DNA of 33,365 bases from Verrucomicrobiota bacterium (GTDB lineage Bacteria > Verrucomicrobiota > Verrucomicrobiia > Limisphaerales > JAHDYP01): positions 1 through 33,365 of the forward strand of contig JAHDYP010000043.1 of the NCBI GenBank assembly GCA_023383055.1. The letters run 5' to 3'. Under the pieces are notes generated by a model that was not told the DNA's origin, did no database searches, and saw nothing but the letters and a program-made list of their open reading frames with translations. Made by a program: the position numbers and the translations under genes. Shown piece by piece: positions 8,696 to 17,649 of the stretch (position 1 is its first letter; every line of letters begins with the position of its first letter).

Positions 8696-9459
8696 ACAGC
8701 CCTGCTCCAGGCGGTGTGCGGGTTGAAGTGCGCGGCTTGCGCCGCAGCTACGAGGGTCAAGCGGTGCTTCAGGGACTCGATTTTGAGGTGGAAGCCGGCG
8801 AGATTTTTGTGGTGATGGGTCCCAGCGGCAGCGGCAAGACCGTCCTGTTGAAACACCTGATCGGGCTCGAACGCCCCGACGCGGGTGAAATCCGGATAGG
8901 CGGGAGGTCCATCGACACCCCTGATTTCATGGAGCAATGCCGGCTGGCGATGGTGTTTCAATCCGGGGCGCTGCTCAACTCGCTGACGGTGGCCGAGAAC
9001 GTGGGTTTATACCTGACGGAACACCGGCTGAAACCGCCGGGTGAGATAGCCGAGATCGTGCGGGGGAAGCTGGCCCAGGTGGGATTGGAGGGGCAGGAAA
9101 ACCGTTACCCGGCGGAGTTGTCCGGGGGCATGAAGAAGCGGGTGGCGATCGCGCGGGCACTGGTGATCGAACCGCAACTGATGCTGTATGACGAACCGAC
9201 GAGCGAGTTGGATCCGCAGATGGCCGTGGTGATCGGCGAGGAGATCTGCAATTTGAACCGTCGGATCGGGGTGACCTCGATCGTGGTGTCTCACGACCGG
9301 GACATGGCGTTTGGGATCGCCGACCGGATTGCCGTCATGCATGAGGGACAGATCCGAACCATGGGGACACCGGCGGAGGTGCGCGGGTGCCGGGATCCGC
9401 TGATCGCCGATTTCCTGTCCGCCAGTTTCAAGAACATCCGTAAAGAGAGCGCGTTATGA
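8692..9459 (+). CDS. mlaF: MlaF-family ABC transporter ATP-binding protein
   Basis: A 255-residue cytoplasmic ATPase that powers the MlaE permease. It has Walker A GPSGSGKT (residues 43-50), a Q-loop in VFQSGALLNSLTVAENVG, an ABC signature SGGMKKRVAIARAL (from residue 144) and Walker B LMLYDEP with D167/E168. The D-loop is TSELDP, with Glu where most relatives have Gly, and the H-loop His is at 201 (VVSHD). The ATG at 8692 is chosen because upstream in-frame sequence is only the mlaE gene read in another frame. Both ends overlap neighbours by 4 bp (ATGA), so mlaE-mlaF-mlaD is a tightly coupled operon. No STAS-domain MlaB, periplasmic MlaC or lipoprotein MlaA gene is adjacent, which is common outside Proteobacteria. 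Confidence 0.95.
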   Translation: MNSPAPGGVRVEVRGLRRSYEGQAVLQGLDFEVEAGEIFVVMGPSGSGKTVLLKHLIGLERPDAGEIRIGGRSIDTPDFMEQCRLAMVFQSGALLNSLTVAENVGLYLTEHRLKPPGEIAEIVRGKLAQVGLEGQENRYPAELSGGMKKRVAIARALVIEPQLMLYDEPTSELDPQMAVVIGEEICNLNRRIGVTSIVVSHDRDMAFGIADRIAVMHEGQIRTMGTPAEVRGCRDPLIADFLSASFKNIRKESAL

Positions 9460-10457
9460 AAAACACACTGGAAACCCGCCTGGGCATGTTCTTCGCCCTC
9501 GCCCTGGTGGTGGTGATCGTCATCCTGGAGTTGATCGGCAGTTTCGATTACTTCAAGCAAGGCGTGCGGGTGACCGCCGCGTTCGATTCCGTCAAGGAAC
9601 TTAAAGTAGGCGATCCCGTTCGGTTGGCCGGCTACGACATCGGCCGCGTCGAGCGAATGGACCTGGCCAGAACCGAGCCCAAAATCCTGGTGCTCATGAA
9701 GCTCAACGCCAAGGAAGCCGCCCGGGTCAAAACCGACAGCCGCGCCTCCATTCAATTCACCGGGCTGATGGGCCAGAACTTCGTCTCGATCAGCTTCGGA
9801 TCGCCGGACGCCCCGCCGATCGATCCCACCAGAACCGGCACGCTGGAAACGGATCCGCAGCCGGATTTGAGCATGCTGATGTCCAAACTCGACGAGGCCG
9901 CCTCCGGAATCGAGCGGCTCACCCAGAGCGTCAAACCGGACACGCTGCAGAACCTGATCGGCCCGCTCAACGATTTCCTGCGCGACAATAGCCCGCGCAT
10001 CAGCGGCATTCTTTCGAATACAGAGTTGGTGACCGCCCAAGTGGCGCGGCAGGTTCAAAGCGGCGAGGGAACGGTCGGCAAATTGATCCAGGATTCCGCC
10101 CTCTACGACACGGCGTTGGCCGCCGTCAGCAACCTGACCGAGACGGCCTCCAAAATCGACGACACGCTCGCCGATGCGCGCGGCGTGATCGGCCAGGTCA
10201 ATCAGGGGCAGGGCACGCTCGGCAAACTGCTGACGGACGACACCCTATACACCGAAACCACCGGGGCCATGACGAATTTCCATGGCATCCTCAAGAAGAT
10301 TAACCTGGGACAAGGGAGCGTGGGCCTGCTGGTCAACGACGAGGCGTTCTACCGCAATATGAAGGTCTCGCTCCAGAAGCTGGACAAAGCGGCGGAGAGC
10401 CTCGAGGACCAGGGACCGGTCAGCGTGCTGGGCATCGCCGTCGGCAGTCTGTTCTAA
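9456..10457 (+). CDS. mlaD: MCE-domain lipid-binding protein (MlaD family)
   Basis: A 333-residue protein anchored by one N-terminal helix (GMFFALALVVVIVILELIG). The MCE domain follows at about 36-115, including VTAAFDSVKELKVGDPVRLAG, YDIGRVERM and FTGLMGQNFVSISFG. It should form a periplasmic ring that contacts MlaE and passes lipid. The C-terminal half is longer than in E. coli MlaD and mostly helical. It carries three related motifs, GEGTVGKLIQDSALYD, GQGTLGKLLTDDTLYT and GQGSVGLLVNDEAFYR, spaced about 45 residues apart. Such tails occur in many MCE proteins and may extend the tunnel or bind partners. It overlaps mlaF by 4 bp. Confidence 0.94.
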   Translation: MKNTLETRLGMFFALALVVVIVILELIGSFDYFKQGVRVTAAFDSVKELKVGDPVRLAGYDIGRVERMDLARTEPKILVLMKLNAKEAARVKTDSRASIQFTGLMGQNFVSISFGSPDAPPIDPTRTGTLETDPQPDLSMLMSKLDEAASGIERLTQSVKPDTLQNLIGPLNDFLRDNSPRISGILSNTELVTAQVARQVQSGEGTVGKLIQDSALYDTALAAVSNLTETASKIDDTLADARGVIGQVNQGQGTLGKLLTDDTLYTETTGAMTNFHGILKKINLGQGSVGLLVNDEAFYRNMKVSLQKLDKAAESLEDQGPVSVLGIAVGSLF

Positions 10458-10587
10458 GAAGGGATTTCCCTCCCGGCATAATTCGTGATATACGGTCCTG
10501 TCGGCAGCGCCCGAGGCGTTGCGCCCGGAGAAACGGCAACGGCCAGACCCTCTCCGACGCGTCTTTGGCCGTGCATTTGCAGATCAC

Positions 10588-12144
10588 ATGAAATCCGATT
10601 TTGTACTGGATAACGCCCCCTGGCCGGCTTTCGTAGTCGACGACTCCGGCCGGATCCGACGCGCCAACGCGGCTTCCGTCCAGCAACTGGGCACGGTGAT
10701 GGCGGGGGAATCGACCCTGGCCGCATCCATCTGGTCCCCGGACAACGAGTTGACGGTGGAAGAGTTCCTGGCGCGCTCGGAGCGTTCCTCGGCGCCGATG
10801 ACCATCCTCAGTTTCCGGGTCAAGGGCGGAGGCACCCGTTCCTTCGGCACTTACGTCTGCGGATTCCCCGCCGAGGGCCTCAGACTGTTCCTCTTTCAAT
10901 TGTTGCCGCTTCCCGGGCGAGGGGACCAACCGATGCCATGCCCTCCCGGCACGGATGCCGGCAGGGCTTCTGATCGCACGGTGCCGCCCGGTCAGGCTGG
11001 CGCTCCGGACGCCGCGCTGGCCCACAAACAGAAGCTGGATTGCGCCCTGCAGCTCACCCGCACCCTGGCCCACGATTTCAACAACGCGCTGACCGGAATT
11101 CTCGGCCACACCTCCTTGATCCTGGACCGGCTCCCGCCCGAGGACCCGTGGCGCCGTTCCCTGGTTGAAGTGGAGAAGTTCGCCCAACGCGCCGCGGAGA
11201 TAGCCCAGGACCTGGCGGAGTTCAGCAGCCCGGAAAAGGACGCAACCCGCACCGCGCCGGGGAACCTCAACCGACTCGTGCGGCACGCCGTTCAGCCTTT
11301 TCAGAAAAGCGGCGAGGCGAACCTCGAGTGGGTCATGCAACTCGAGCGAAATCCCCTGGCGGTGAACGGTGACGAGGCCAAACTCCAACAGTCGCTGCTG
11401 CGCATTCTGGAGAACGCCGTGGAAGCGGTTGGCCCAGCCGGCCGCATCACTGTCCGCACCCTGAATCATGTGTTCAGTAACCCGGTGATCAGCCAGTCGG
11501 TTCAATTGCCGGCGGGACGCTACGTCAGCCTCGAGGTGACCGACTCCGGTCCCGGCATCCCGGCGGCCATTCTGCCGCGGGTCTTCGAACCGTTTTTCAC
11601 GACCAAGCCGGCGCCCCACCGCGGTCTGGGATTGGCCTGGGTCTACGGCATCGTCACCAACCACGGCGGAGTCGTCGCCGTCACCAGTCCCCCGGGACAG
11701 GGCGCCACCGTTCGGGTTTTCCTGCCCGCCATGGAGCAGACCGTGGTCGATCAGCCGACGCAGGTGACCGACTTGCGCGGTCGGGAGACGGTGCTGGTGG
11801 TCGACGACGAGGAGATGCTGCTGAAGATGTGTGAGACCGTGCTGTCGTCGTTCGGATACGGGGTGGTGATGGCGTCCAGTGGCGTGCAGGCCTTGGAGTT
11901 GGTGGCGCGGATGCCGGGCGAGATCGATCTGGTGCTGACCGATCTCGTCATGCCTGGCATGAGCGGACGTGAACTGATGGATCGGCTCCGGCTCGTTGCC
12001 CCGGCGATCCCGGTGATCGGCATGAGCGGCTATGTCCTGAGCGGTGAGTCCGCCGAGTCACAACGCTACCTGCGCAAACCGTTCACCACCCAGGCGCTGC
12101 TCAGGCGGGTTCGAGAGGTATTGCTCGCGGGACCGGTTTCGTAA
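10588..12144 (+). CDS. Hybrid sensor histidine kinase with C-terminal receiver
   Basis: A 518-residue protein from the ATG at 10588; an in-frame TTG at 10519 would add 23 residues that look non-native. A PAS-like N-terminus (LDNAPWPAFVVDDSGRIRRAN) is followed by a linker. The dimerisation/phosphoacceptor helix has TLAHDFNNALTGILGH, with His at about residue 162. The ATP-binding domain shows an N-box (LLRILENAVEAVG), G1 (TDSGPGIP), F-box (FEPFFTT) and G2 (HRGLGLAWVYG). A C-terminal REC domain begins VLVVDDEEM, with the phosphoacceptor Asp in LVLTDLVMPGMSG (about residue 452) and the conserved Lys in LRKPF. There is no transmembrane helix, so it is cytosolic. The HDFNN class often works with an HTH regulator encoded elsewhere. 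The nearest regulator is the LysR gene downstream, but no functional link is shown. Confidence 0.9.
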   Translation: MKSDFVLDNAPWPAFVVDDSGRIRRANAASVQQLGTVMAGESTLAASIWSPDNELTVEEFLARSERSSAPMTILSFRVKGGGTRSFGTYVCGFPAEGLRLFLFQLLPLPGRGDQPMPCPPGTDAGRASDRTVPPGQAGAPDAALAHKQKLDCALQLTRTLAHDFNNALTGILGHTSLILDRLPPEDPWRRSLVEVEKFAQRAAEIAQDLAEFSSPEKDATRTAPGNLNRLVRHAVQPFQKSGEANLEWVMQLERNPLAVNGDEAKLQQSLLRILENAVEAVGPAGRITVRTLNHVFSNPVISQSVQLPAGRYVSLEVTDSGPGIPAAILPRVFEPFFTTKPAPHRGLGLAWVYGIVTNHGGVVAVTSPPGQGATVRVFLPAMEQTVVDQPTQVTDLRGRETVLVVDDEEMLLKMCETVLSSFGYGVVMASSGVQALELVARMPGEIDLVLTDLVMPGMSGRELMDRLRLVAPAIPVIGMSGYVLSGESAESQRYLRKPFTTQALLRRVREVLLAGPVS

Positions 12145-12254
12145 ACCGGCAGCCCGGGTGGAGTCAAGCGGGGGGGTGAGCACTGTGGGAGGGGCCTTGG
12201 AACTTTCGATAGTCCCTGATTGACGGCGGACACTTTATAGTATTCAGTGCCCTT

Positions 12255-13136
12255 ATGCAGATTGAAAGCTTGAAGGTTTTTTGCGACCTGGCGGAGACGG
12301 AAAGCTTCACCAAGGCGGCTCACATCAACGGTGTGACGCAGTCCGCGGTGAGCCAGCAGATCAGTTCGCTGGAGCGCCAGTTTAAATCGCTGTTAATCGA
12401 GCGCAGTAAGAAGAAATTCCGACTGACGCGAGAAGGACAGGTTCTGTATGACTTCAGCAAGCAGATCATCCAGACCTATGAGGCGCTTCACAGCCGGCTG
12501 CAGGAGATCAAGGATATCGTCTCCGGCACGATCCGCGTCGCGACGATCTACAGTGTCGGGCTGCACGATCTGCCGCCCTACATCAAGAAGTTCCTGAAGG
12601 CCTATCCGACCGTTCACGTGCATGTCGAGTATCGCCGGGCCAACCAGGTTTACGACGATGTGGTGGGGAACGTGGTGGACCTGGGGATGGTGGCCTTTCC
12701 GACGCGCGACAGCAAACTTGAGGTGGTGCCGCTGAAGAAGGACGCGATGGTGTTGATCTGTCATCCGCAGCATCCGTTGGCCAAGAGCAAGACGACGAAG
12801 GTCAGCACGATTGCCGGCGAGAATTTCATCGCGTTCGAGCCCGACATTCCGACCCGTAAGGCGATCGACAAGGTGCTGAAGGAGCACGGGGTGACGGTGC
12901 ATCCGGTGATGGAATTCGACAACATCGAGACGGTCAAACGGGCGGTCGAGATCGACGCCGGCATTGCGATCGTGCCGCAGACGACCGTGGTGCAGGAGGT
13001 CTCGAAGCAGACGCTGGCCCAGGTGGTGATCGACGATGCGGAGTTCTATCGTCCGCTGGCGGTCATCTATAAGAAGAACAAGGTGCTCTCGCCGGCGATG
13101 AAGCAATTCATCGCGCTATTGAAGGAGAGCGCCTAA
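12255..13136 (+). CDS. LysR-family transcriptional regulator
   Basis: A 293-residue DNA-binding regulator. The winged helix-turn-helix at residues 3-62 ([19 protein letters not shown], then [14 protein letters not shown]) is the standard LysR signature. A linker helix and the two-lobed effector domain (about 90-290) follow, with the CysB/CbbR-like [13 protein letters not shown] and [16 protein letters not shown] segments. It is slightly AT-richer near its start than its neighbours. Downstream it runs tail-to-tail into the M29 aminopeptidase, the two stop codons overlapping. The divergently placed target usual for LysR genes is absent here, so the regulon and inducer are unknown. Confidence 0.92.
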   Translation: MQIESLKVFCDLAETESFTKAAHINGVTQSAVSQQISSLERQFKSLLIERSKKKFRLTREGQVLYDFSKQIIQTYEALHSRLQEIKDIVSGTIRVATIYSVGLHDLPPYIKKFLKAYPTVHVHVEYRRANQVYDDVVGNVVDLGMVAFPTRDSKLEVVPLKKDAMVLICHPQHPLAKSKTTKVSTIAGENFIAFEPDIPTRKAIDKVLKEHGVTVHPVMEFDNIETVKRAVEIDAGIAIVPQTTVVQEVSKQTLAQVVIDDAEFYRPLAVIYKKNKVLSPAMKQFIALLKESA

Positions 13137-14257
13137 CGCAGGCGTTTGGGGTTGAGGGCCTGCAGATCGCGCGGGACGAACAGGCCGTCCTTGCGGATCA
13201 ACTCGCCATCGAAACGGATTTCGCCGCCGCCCCACTCCGGGCGCTGGATGAGCACCATGTCCCAGTGCACGGCGGAGCGGTTGCCGTTGCCAGCCTCCTG
13301 GTAGGCCTGGCCGGGGGTGAAGTGGAGTGAACCGGCGATCTTCTCGTCGAACAGGATATCGCACATGGGATTGAGGATGTGCGGATTGAACCCGAGGGCG
13401 AATTCGCCCACATAACGCGCGCCCGCGTCGGTATCCAGGATTTCGTTCAACCGCCGGTTGTTGTTCGAGGTGGCTTCGACCACGCGTCCGTCCCGGAACT
13501 GAAGCCGGACGTTCTCGAAGCGGGTGCCGGCGTAAACGGTGGGGGTGTTGAACTGGATGACGCCGTTGACGGAGGTTTTGACCGGGCAGGAAAACACCTC
13601 GCCGTCGGGAATATTGCGGAGACCGACGCAGGGAACCGCCCCGATTCCCTTGATGCTGAAAGTCAGGTCGGTGCCGGGTCCCTTGAGTTCAACGCGGTCG
13701 GCGCGGGTCATGCGGCGGTGCAGCGGCACCATGGCGCGGGCCATCTTGCGGTAATCCATGGAGCACACCGCGAAGTAGAAGTCTTCGAACGCTTCGGTGC
13801 TCATGCTGGCGGCCTGGGCCATGCTCGGCGAGGGCCAGCGCAGGACCACCCACCGGGTCTTGTTGACGCGATAGTTGAGCAGGGGACGGAGTGTCCGCGC
13901 GTAGAGGGACTGGCGCTCGCTCGGGACATCGGCGCCCTCGTTGGCGTTGAGGCTCCCCCGCACGGCAATATAGGCCTGGACCTTTTTCATCCGGAACAAC
14001 TCGATCTCCCGGACCAGGGCGGCGTGCTCGGCATTGGTGCCGAGTGTGATTTCGCGATTGATCCGGGTATGGCGCACCTCGACGAGCGGGGTGGCGCCGA
14101 CGCGGCGGGCGGCGCGCATGAGTTCGACGCCGAACTCGTCGGGGACGTCGATCAGGTCGAGGAGGATGCGGTCACCCTTCTTGAGCGCGGTGGAATAGGA
14201 GATCAGCAGGCGAGCCAGCTTGGGGTAGCGGGGATCGGTCATGCCCGGCATTGTCAT
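13133..14257 (-). CDS. M29-family metallo-aminopeptidase
   Basis: A 374-residue cytosolic leucyl-type aminopeptidase of family M29 (AmpS/PepS/AmpT). The expected metal ligands can be recognised. They are Glu in [10 protein letters not shown] (about residue 220), Glu in [11 protein letters not shown] (about 285), His in [11 protein letters not shown] (about 312), and His and Asp in AVHWDMV (about 331 and 333). The N-terminal half has the Rossmann-like [19 protein letters not shown] at 14257 is preferred because GAGGG lies just upstream; a GTG at 14278 and ATGs at 14251 and 14242 are alternatives. It converges on the LysR gene with overlapping stops and is divergent from adk. The likely role is intracellular peptide turnover. 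Confidence 0.92.
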   Translation of the reverse strand: MTMPGMTDPRYPKLARLLISYSTALKKGDRILLDLIDVPDEFGVELMRAARRVGATPLVEVRHTRINREITLGTNAEHAALVREIELFRMKKVQAYIAVRGSLNANEGADVPSERQSLYARTLRPLLNYRVNKTRWVVLRWPSPSMAQAASMSTEAFEDFYFAVCSMDYRKMARAMVPLHRRMTRADRVELKGPGTDLTFSIKGIGAVPCVGLRNIPDGEVFSCPVKTSVNGVIQFNTPTVYAGTRFENVRLQFRDGRVVEATSNNNRRLNEILDTDAGARYVGEFALGFNPHILNPMCDILFDEKIAGSLHFTPGQAYQEAGNGNRSAVHWDMVLIQRPEWGGGEIRFDGELIRKDGLFVPRDLQALNPKRLR

Positions 14258-14303
14258 AAGCCCTCGGGAACTTGTCACCAGTAAAAATGCAGGCGGCTTC
14301 TGC

Positions 14304-14335
14304 TTGACAAGATGATGCCGGCACCGGCTTTTTAG
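14304..14335 (+). promoter_or_regulatory. Candidate sigma-70 promoter for adk
   Basis: A perfect TTGACA -35 box lies at 14304-14309. The T-rich stretch TTTTTA/TTTTAG around 14329-14335 is at a slightly long spacing (19-20 bp) for a -10 element. It sits about 22-50 bp upstream of the adk ATG, in the divergent gap with the aminopeptidase gene. The -10 match is weak, so this is tentative. Confidence 0.35.
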
Positions 14336-14356
14336 GCCAAAACTTCACCACCCCGC

Positions 14357-15112
14357 ATGCCTATGGAAGCTCAACGTGATCGCTCCGCCTGGTTGAAAGG
14401 ACCCTCCGCCACCTGCCGTGTCCCGGCCCATGAGACCGAACGGCCATGGCGCTTGATCCTGTTGGGCGCCCCGGGGGTCGGCAAGGGTACCCAGGCCCAG
14501 TTGCTCGCCGATCGCCTGGGCGCCTGCCACCTTTCCACCGGGGATGTCTTCCGCGCCGCCAAGTGCGCCGAGGAAAAGGAGCTTTCGCCGGCCATGGCCG
14601 CCGCGCTCGATTACATGCGGCGCGGCGAGCTCGTGCCGGATCCGACTGTCCTCGCGATGGTCAAGGAGCGGGTGGGTTGTCTTCGGTGCCGAGGCGGCTT
14701 TCTACTGGACGGATTTCCGAGGACGGTGGCGCAGGCCGAGGCGTTGCGGGATTTGCTGACTCGCGAATCGCTGGAACTGGACGGCGTGTTGGACTACGAG
14801 CTTCCGATTGACGAGATCGTGTCGCGGCTGAGCGGTCGGCGCACCTGCGGGAGTTGCAAGGCGGTGTTTCATCTGACCACCATGCCACCCAAAGTGGCCG
14901 GGGTTTGTGACCATTGCGGTGGCGCCCTCCTCCAACGGGAGGACGATCGCCCGGAATCGGTCCGGGTGCGGATGGAGGCTTACGCCCGCAGCACGGCGCC
15001 GCTGACGGAGTTCTATCGCCAGGCGGGCAAGTTGATCCCCATCTCGGCCGAGGGCTCGCCCGAGGAGATTTTTCAGCGCACGCTGACGGCCCTGGGGGCG
15101 AAGGGCGCGTAG
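14357..15112 (+). CDS. adk: Adenylate kinase with N-terminal extension and zinc-type LID
   Basis: Converts AMP + ATP to 2 ADP in the cytosol. The P-loop GAPGVGKGTQ is at residues 37-46, the AMP-binding STGDVFR follows, then the conserved DGFPRT near residue 118. The LID domain has four cysteines in two CxxC pairs (C164/C167 and C184/C187), predicted to hold a structural zinc as in Gram-positive and many other adenylate kinases. About 30 residues precede the core beta strand, unlike the usual start two or three residues before it. There is no closer ATG, so the extension may be real or an internal GTG/CTG may be used. The REDDRPESVRVRM arginine motif is intact. Length is 251 against the usual 190-220. 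Confidence 0.9.
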   Translation: MPMEAQRDRSAWLKGPSATCRVPAHETERPWRLILLGAPGVGKGTQAQLLADRLGACHLSTGDVFRAAKCAEEKELSPAMAAALDYMRRGELVPDPTVLAMVKERVGCLRCRGGFLLDGFPRTVAQAEALRDLLTRESLELDGVLDYELPIDEIVSRLSGRRTCGSCKAVFHLTTMPPKVAGVCDHCGGALLQREDDRPESVRVRMEAYARSTAPLTEFYRQAGKLIPISAEGSPEEIFQRTLTALGAKGA

Positions 15113-15143
15113 GCGGGGACGGCCTATAAGAACCAGAAGCAAT

Positions 15144-16127
15144 ATGAAAACGGGATCGAATCGCCGCAGGTTCCTCAAGCATTCCGCGGCTGCCGTGAGC
15201 GCGCCGTGGATCATGAGTGTCGAGGAGTATGTCTTGATGGCGGGTGAGCCTCCACCGGGCCCCGTGGCCGCCGCCCCGCGTCCGAAGACAACCATGCCGA
15301 CCGGCAAGATCGGCGGAGTCGAGATCAGCCGCCTGATCTGCGGCGGGAACCTGATCAACGGATACGCGCACAGCCGCGACCTGATCTATGTTTCGCCGCT
15401 GCTGCGGCATTATTTCACCGACGAAAAGATCCTTGAAACCTGGGCGATCTGCGAGGCGCACGGTGTCAACACGATGATCCTGTACCCGGCGGACCGCCGG
15501 GCGGTGGCGTTGTACGAACGGTATCGCGCCCAGGGCGGTCGCATCCAGTATCTGGCGCAGATCAATCCGGACAAGGGCGATTTACTGACGCCGGTGAAGC
15601 AGGCGCGGGATGCCGGGGCGGCGGGGGCGTTTCTGCTGGGCAATCTGGGTGACGCCTGGACGCGCGAGGGCGACGTCGACTTGATCGGCAGATTGATCGG
15701 GCACATCCAGGATCAGCAGATGATCGCCGGCGTGGCGGGGCACGAGTTGCGCACGGTCACGGCGGTCGAACGGGCCGGGTTCGCCCCCGATTTTTACCTG
15801 AAGACCCTGCATGGCACGAACTACTGGTCAACCCGCCGTCCGGATCAATTGCAGGAGGTCATCGACAATTACAGCATCGACAATTACTGGTGCCGCGATC
15901 CCGAGGAGACCATCGCCTACATGTCCGGCATCGAACGACCCTGGATCGCCTACAAGGTCCTCGCCGCCGGCGCCGTGCATCCGCGGGCGGGCTTCCAGCA
16001 TGCCTTCGAGAACGGCGCCGATTTCGCCGCGGTGGGGATGTTCGATTTTCAAATTGCCGAGGATGTCGCCATCGCGACGGAGGTGGTCAAAGCCACCCGG
16101 AATCGAGCGCGGGACTGGTTTGCCTGA
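15144..16127 (+). CDS. Tat-exported aldo/keto-reductase-like protein
   Basis: A 327-residue protein with a twin-arginine signal (NRRRFLKHSAAAVSAPWIM), so probably exported folded to the periplasm. The body begins PTGKIGGVEISRLICGGNLINGYAHSRDL, which resembles the first strand of the aldo/keto reductase TIM barrel. Later segments (YLAQINPDKGD, AGAAGAFLLGNLGD, WIAYKVLAAGAVHP) alternate strands and helices as expected. The usual AKR tetrad (Asp, Tyr in a DTAxxYG-type motif, Lys, His) is not evident: the equivalent of DTAxxYG reads MILYPADRRAVALYERY. It may therefore be a non-oxidoreductase barrel or act on an unusual substrate. It follows adk by 31 bp. I recognise the family type but not the function. 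Confidence 0.75.
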   Translation: MKTGSNRRRFLKHSAAAVSAPWIMSVEEYVLMAGEPPPGPVAAAPRPKTTMPTGKIGGVEISRLICGGNLINGYAHSRDLIYVSPLLRHYFTDEKILETWAICEAHGVNTMILYPADRRAVALYERYRAQGGRIQYLAQINPDKGDLLTPVKQARDAGAAGAFLLGNLGDAWTREGDVDLIGRLIGHIQDQQMIAGVAGHELRTVTAVERAGFAPDFYLKTLHGTNYWSTRRPDQLQEVIDNYSIDNYWCRDPEETIAYMSGIERPWIAYKVLAAGAVHPRAGFQHAFENGADFAAVGMFDFQIAEDVAIATEVVKATRNRARDWFA

Positions 16128-16159
16128 GGCCGGGAAGATCTCGATTTTCGCCCGCATCG

Positions 16160-16174
16160 GCCGGTGAAACCGGC
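16160..16174. terminator. Hairpin between convergent genes
   Basis: GCCGGT (16160-16165), loop GAA, ACCGGC (16169-16174) makes a perfect 6-bp GC-rich stem. It sits in the 49-bp gap between the converging AKR-like and glycosidase genes. No T-tract flanks it on either side, so it is a weak candidate for a bidirectional terminator. Confidence 0.4.
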
Positions 16175-16176
16175 GG

Positions 16177-17622
16177 CTACTGCCGTTGCAGGCGCAGGGC
16201 AATGTCCGTTTCGTAGGCCGGGGCGACCAGCGTGCGAACGCCACCGCCGTCGATGGGCGGGACGGCGGTCACCTTGCCGGTTTGGGTGTCGATCCACCGG
16301 CCCTGCCAGGAACCGGCCGGCAATTCGAGCTCGAGCGTGGTGTCGCCGGTGTTCCGGACATAAATGGCCATGGCTCGACCCGGCTCAACCAAGGCGCGGG
16401 CGGTGCCGCCGGCAGGGAGGATTTTCCGGATCACGGAAGAGTCGGGCCGCATCCGGATGAAATCGAACCCATGAATGAAATCGCGCAGGATCCGCATTTC
16501 ACCTCGGAACTGGGGATTGCCTCCGCCCGGCTGCGCCGCAGGATATTGGAACGTGCCGTCCTCGTGACCGGCGACGAACGAGTAATCCAGGTTGTTGTAG
16601 AGTCCGCCGCCGGCCAGGACGAAATCCCAGGCCTCCGTCCGATAAGGGGCGTTGTTCGTGCCGCGGAACCCGGTTTCGTTGTCGCCGATGACCTTGTTCA
16701 GGTGATAATTGAGGGCTACGGCATCGGGCGGGGTTGCGTAGTGGAAATTGAACACCGAAACCGCCGGGTGCGGTTTCTCGATGACCGCGGATTGGTTGGC
16801 GATGTTCTGGGTGATGAGATGTTGCCGGGGTTGGCCGCGTTGGGTCGCCACCATGAGGTCCGCGATATGATGCTGCCATTCCAGGGTGACGCCTCCGAAA
16901 TACGGCTCGTTGCAGATCTCGAACATCACATTATCGAAACCTTGCAGCTCGGTGACCAGCTTGCGGGTGAGCGTTTCCTGGACTCCGAGCAAGGCCCCGT
17001 TCCGGTCCAGGGTATGGACGTCGTTCCGTCCGATGGCGCCGATGCCGTTGATGTTGTTGATGGCGTTCATGGGACTGAGCCGCCACTGTTTGTCCTCGTA
17101 CATCGGACAGAAGAAGGTGAATTCGACCACGATGCCCTGCTGTTGCGCGTAACCGACGAAATCCCGGAGTCGTGTGAAGTAGGCCTCGTCCCAGCGTGAC
17201 AGATCGAACTTGTTCCCGCCGTTGGCGTATCCGGGCTGATCGCTGCGCGCCCAGGGGCAGATGAATCGTCCCGGCAACGGGGCCAGCGTGTTCCGCGCGA
17301 TGTTGAAGGCGCCTTCGGGCTCCACATAGGCTCCGCTGAAGGTCCGCGTCAGCATCATCCCTTCCGCCGCCAGCGTGTCCAGGTACTTCCGGTAATCGAA
17401 ATCCAGGTTCAACACCGCCCCATAATGCTCGGCGGACGTGATCAGTAACGTCGGCTCGCCCCGCCACAGAAAGTAATGCGGGTTCTCCGGATGCAGCGAA
17501 AGGGGAGCCGCGGCAGCGGATGCGGATGAGCCACCCAGGAGACCGAGCAGCGTGAGCGTCAGCGCGAGCCGGGGGTAAACCTGAAGCAAGGATCTGATGT
17601 TCATGGGCAGTGCCCGGAGCAT
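16177..17622 (-). CDS. Secreted GH-A clan glycoside hydrolase (apiosidase/cellulase-like)
   Basis: A 481-residue protein with an N-terminal signal peptide (LALTLTLLGLLGGSSASA). The TIM barrel runs from about residue 45 (HPENPHYFLWRGEPTLLITSAEHYGAV). The strand-4 acid/base motif is FEICNEPY, with Glu at about 239. A candidate nucleophile is in IGDNETGF (about 316), where GH-A enzymes carry the second Glu. The last 70 or so residues (RAMAIYVRNTG, then GRWIDTQTGK) resemble the beta-sandwich tail found on apiosidase-like proteins. An ATG at 17604 is an alternative start six residues in. Its stop faces the AKR-like gene. It probably cleaves a plant or algal polysaccharide side chain outside the cytoplasm; the exact linkage cannot be read. 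Confidence 0.82.
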   Translation of the reverse strand: MLRALPMNIRSLLQVYPRLALTLTLLGLLGGSSASAAAAPLSLHPENPHYFLWRGEPTLLITSAEHYGAVLNLDFDYRKYLDTLAAEGMMLTRTFSGAYVEPEGAFNIARNTLAPLPGRFICPWARSDQPGYANGGNKFDLSRWDEAYFTRLRDFVGYAQQQGIVVEFTFFCPMYEDKQWRLSPMNAINNINGIGAIGRNDVHTLDRNGALLGVQETLTRKLVTELQGFDNVMFEICNEPYFGGVTLEWQHHIADLMVATQRGQPRQHLITQNIANQSAVIEKPHPAVSVFNFHYATPPDAVALNYHLNKVIGDNETGFRGTNNAPYRTEAWDFVLAGGGLYNNLDYSFVAGHEDGTFQYPAAQPGGGNPQFRGEMRILRDFIHGFDFIRMRPDSSVIRKILPAGGTARALVEPGRAMAIYVRNTGDTTLELELPAGSWQGRWIDTQTGKVTAVPPIDGGGVRTLVAPAYETDIALRLQRQ

Positions 17623-17649
17623 GCCGGACCGGGGCTCACCAAGTCAAAG

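Noticed and set aside
12220..12246. TTGACG plus TATAGT/TATTCA as a promoter for the LysR gene
   Set aside because: Spacing is 10 or 15 bp, outside the normal 16-18 bp range.
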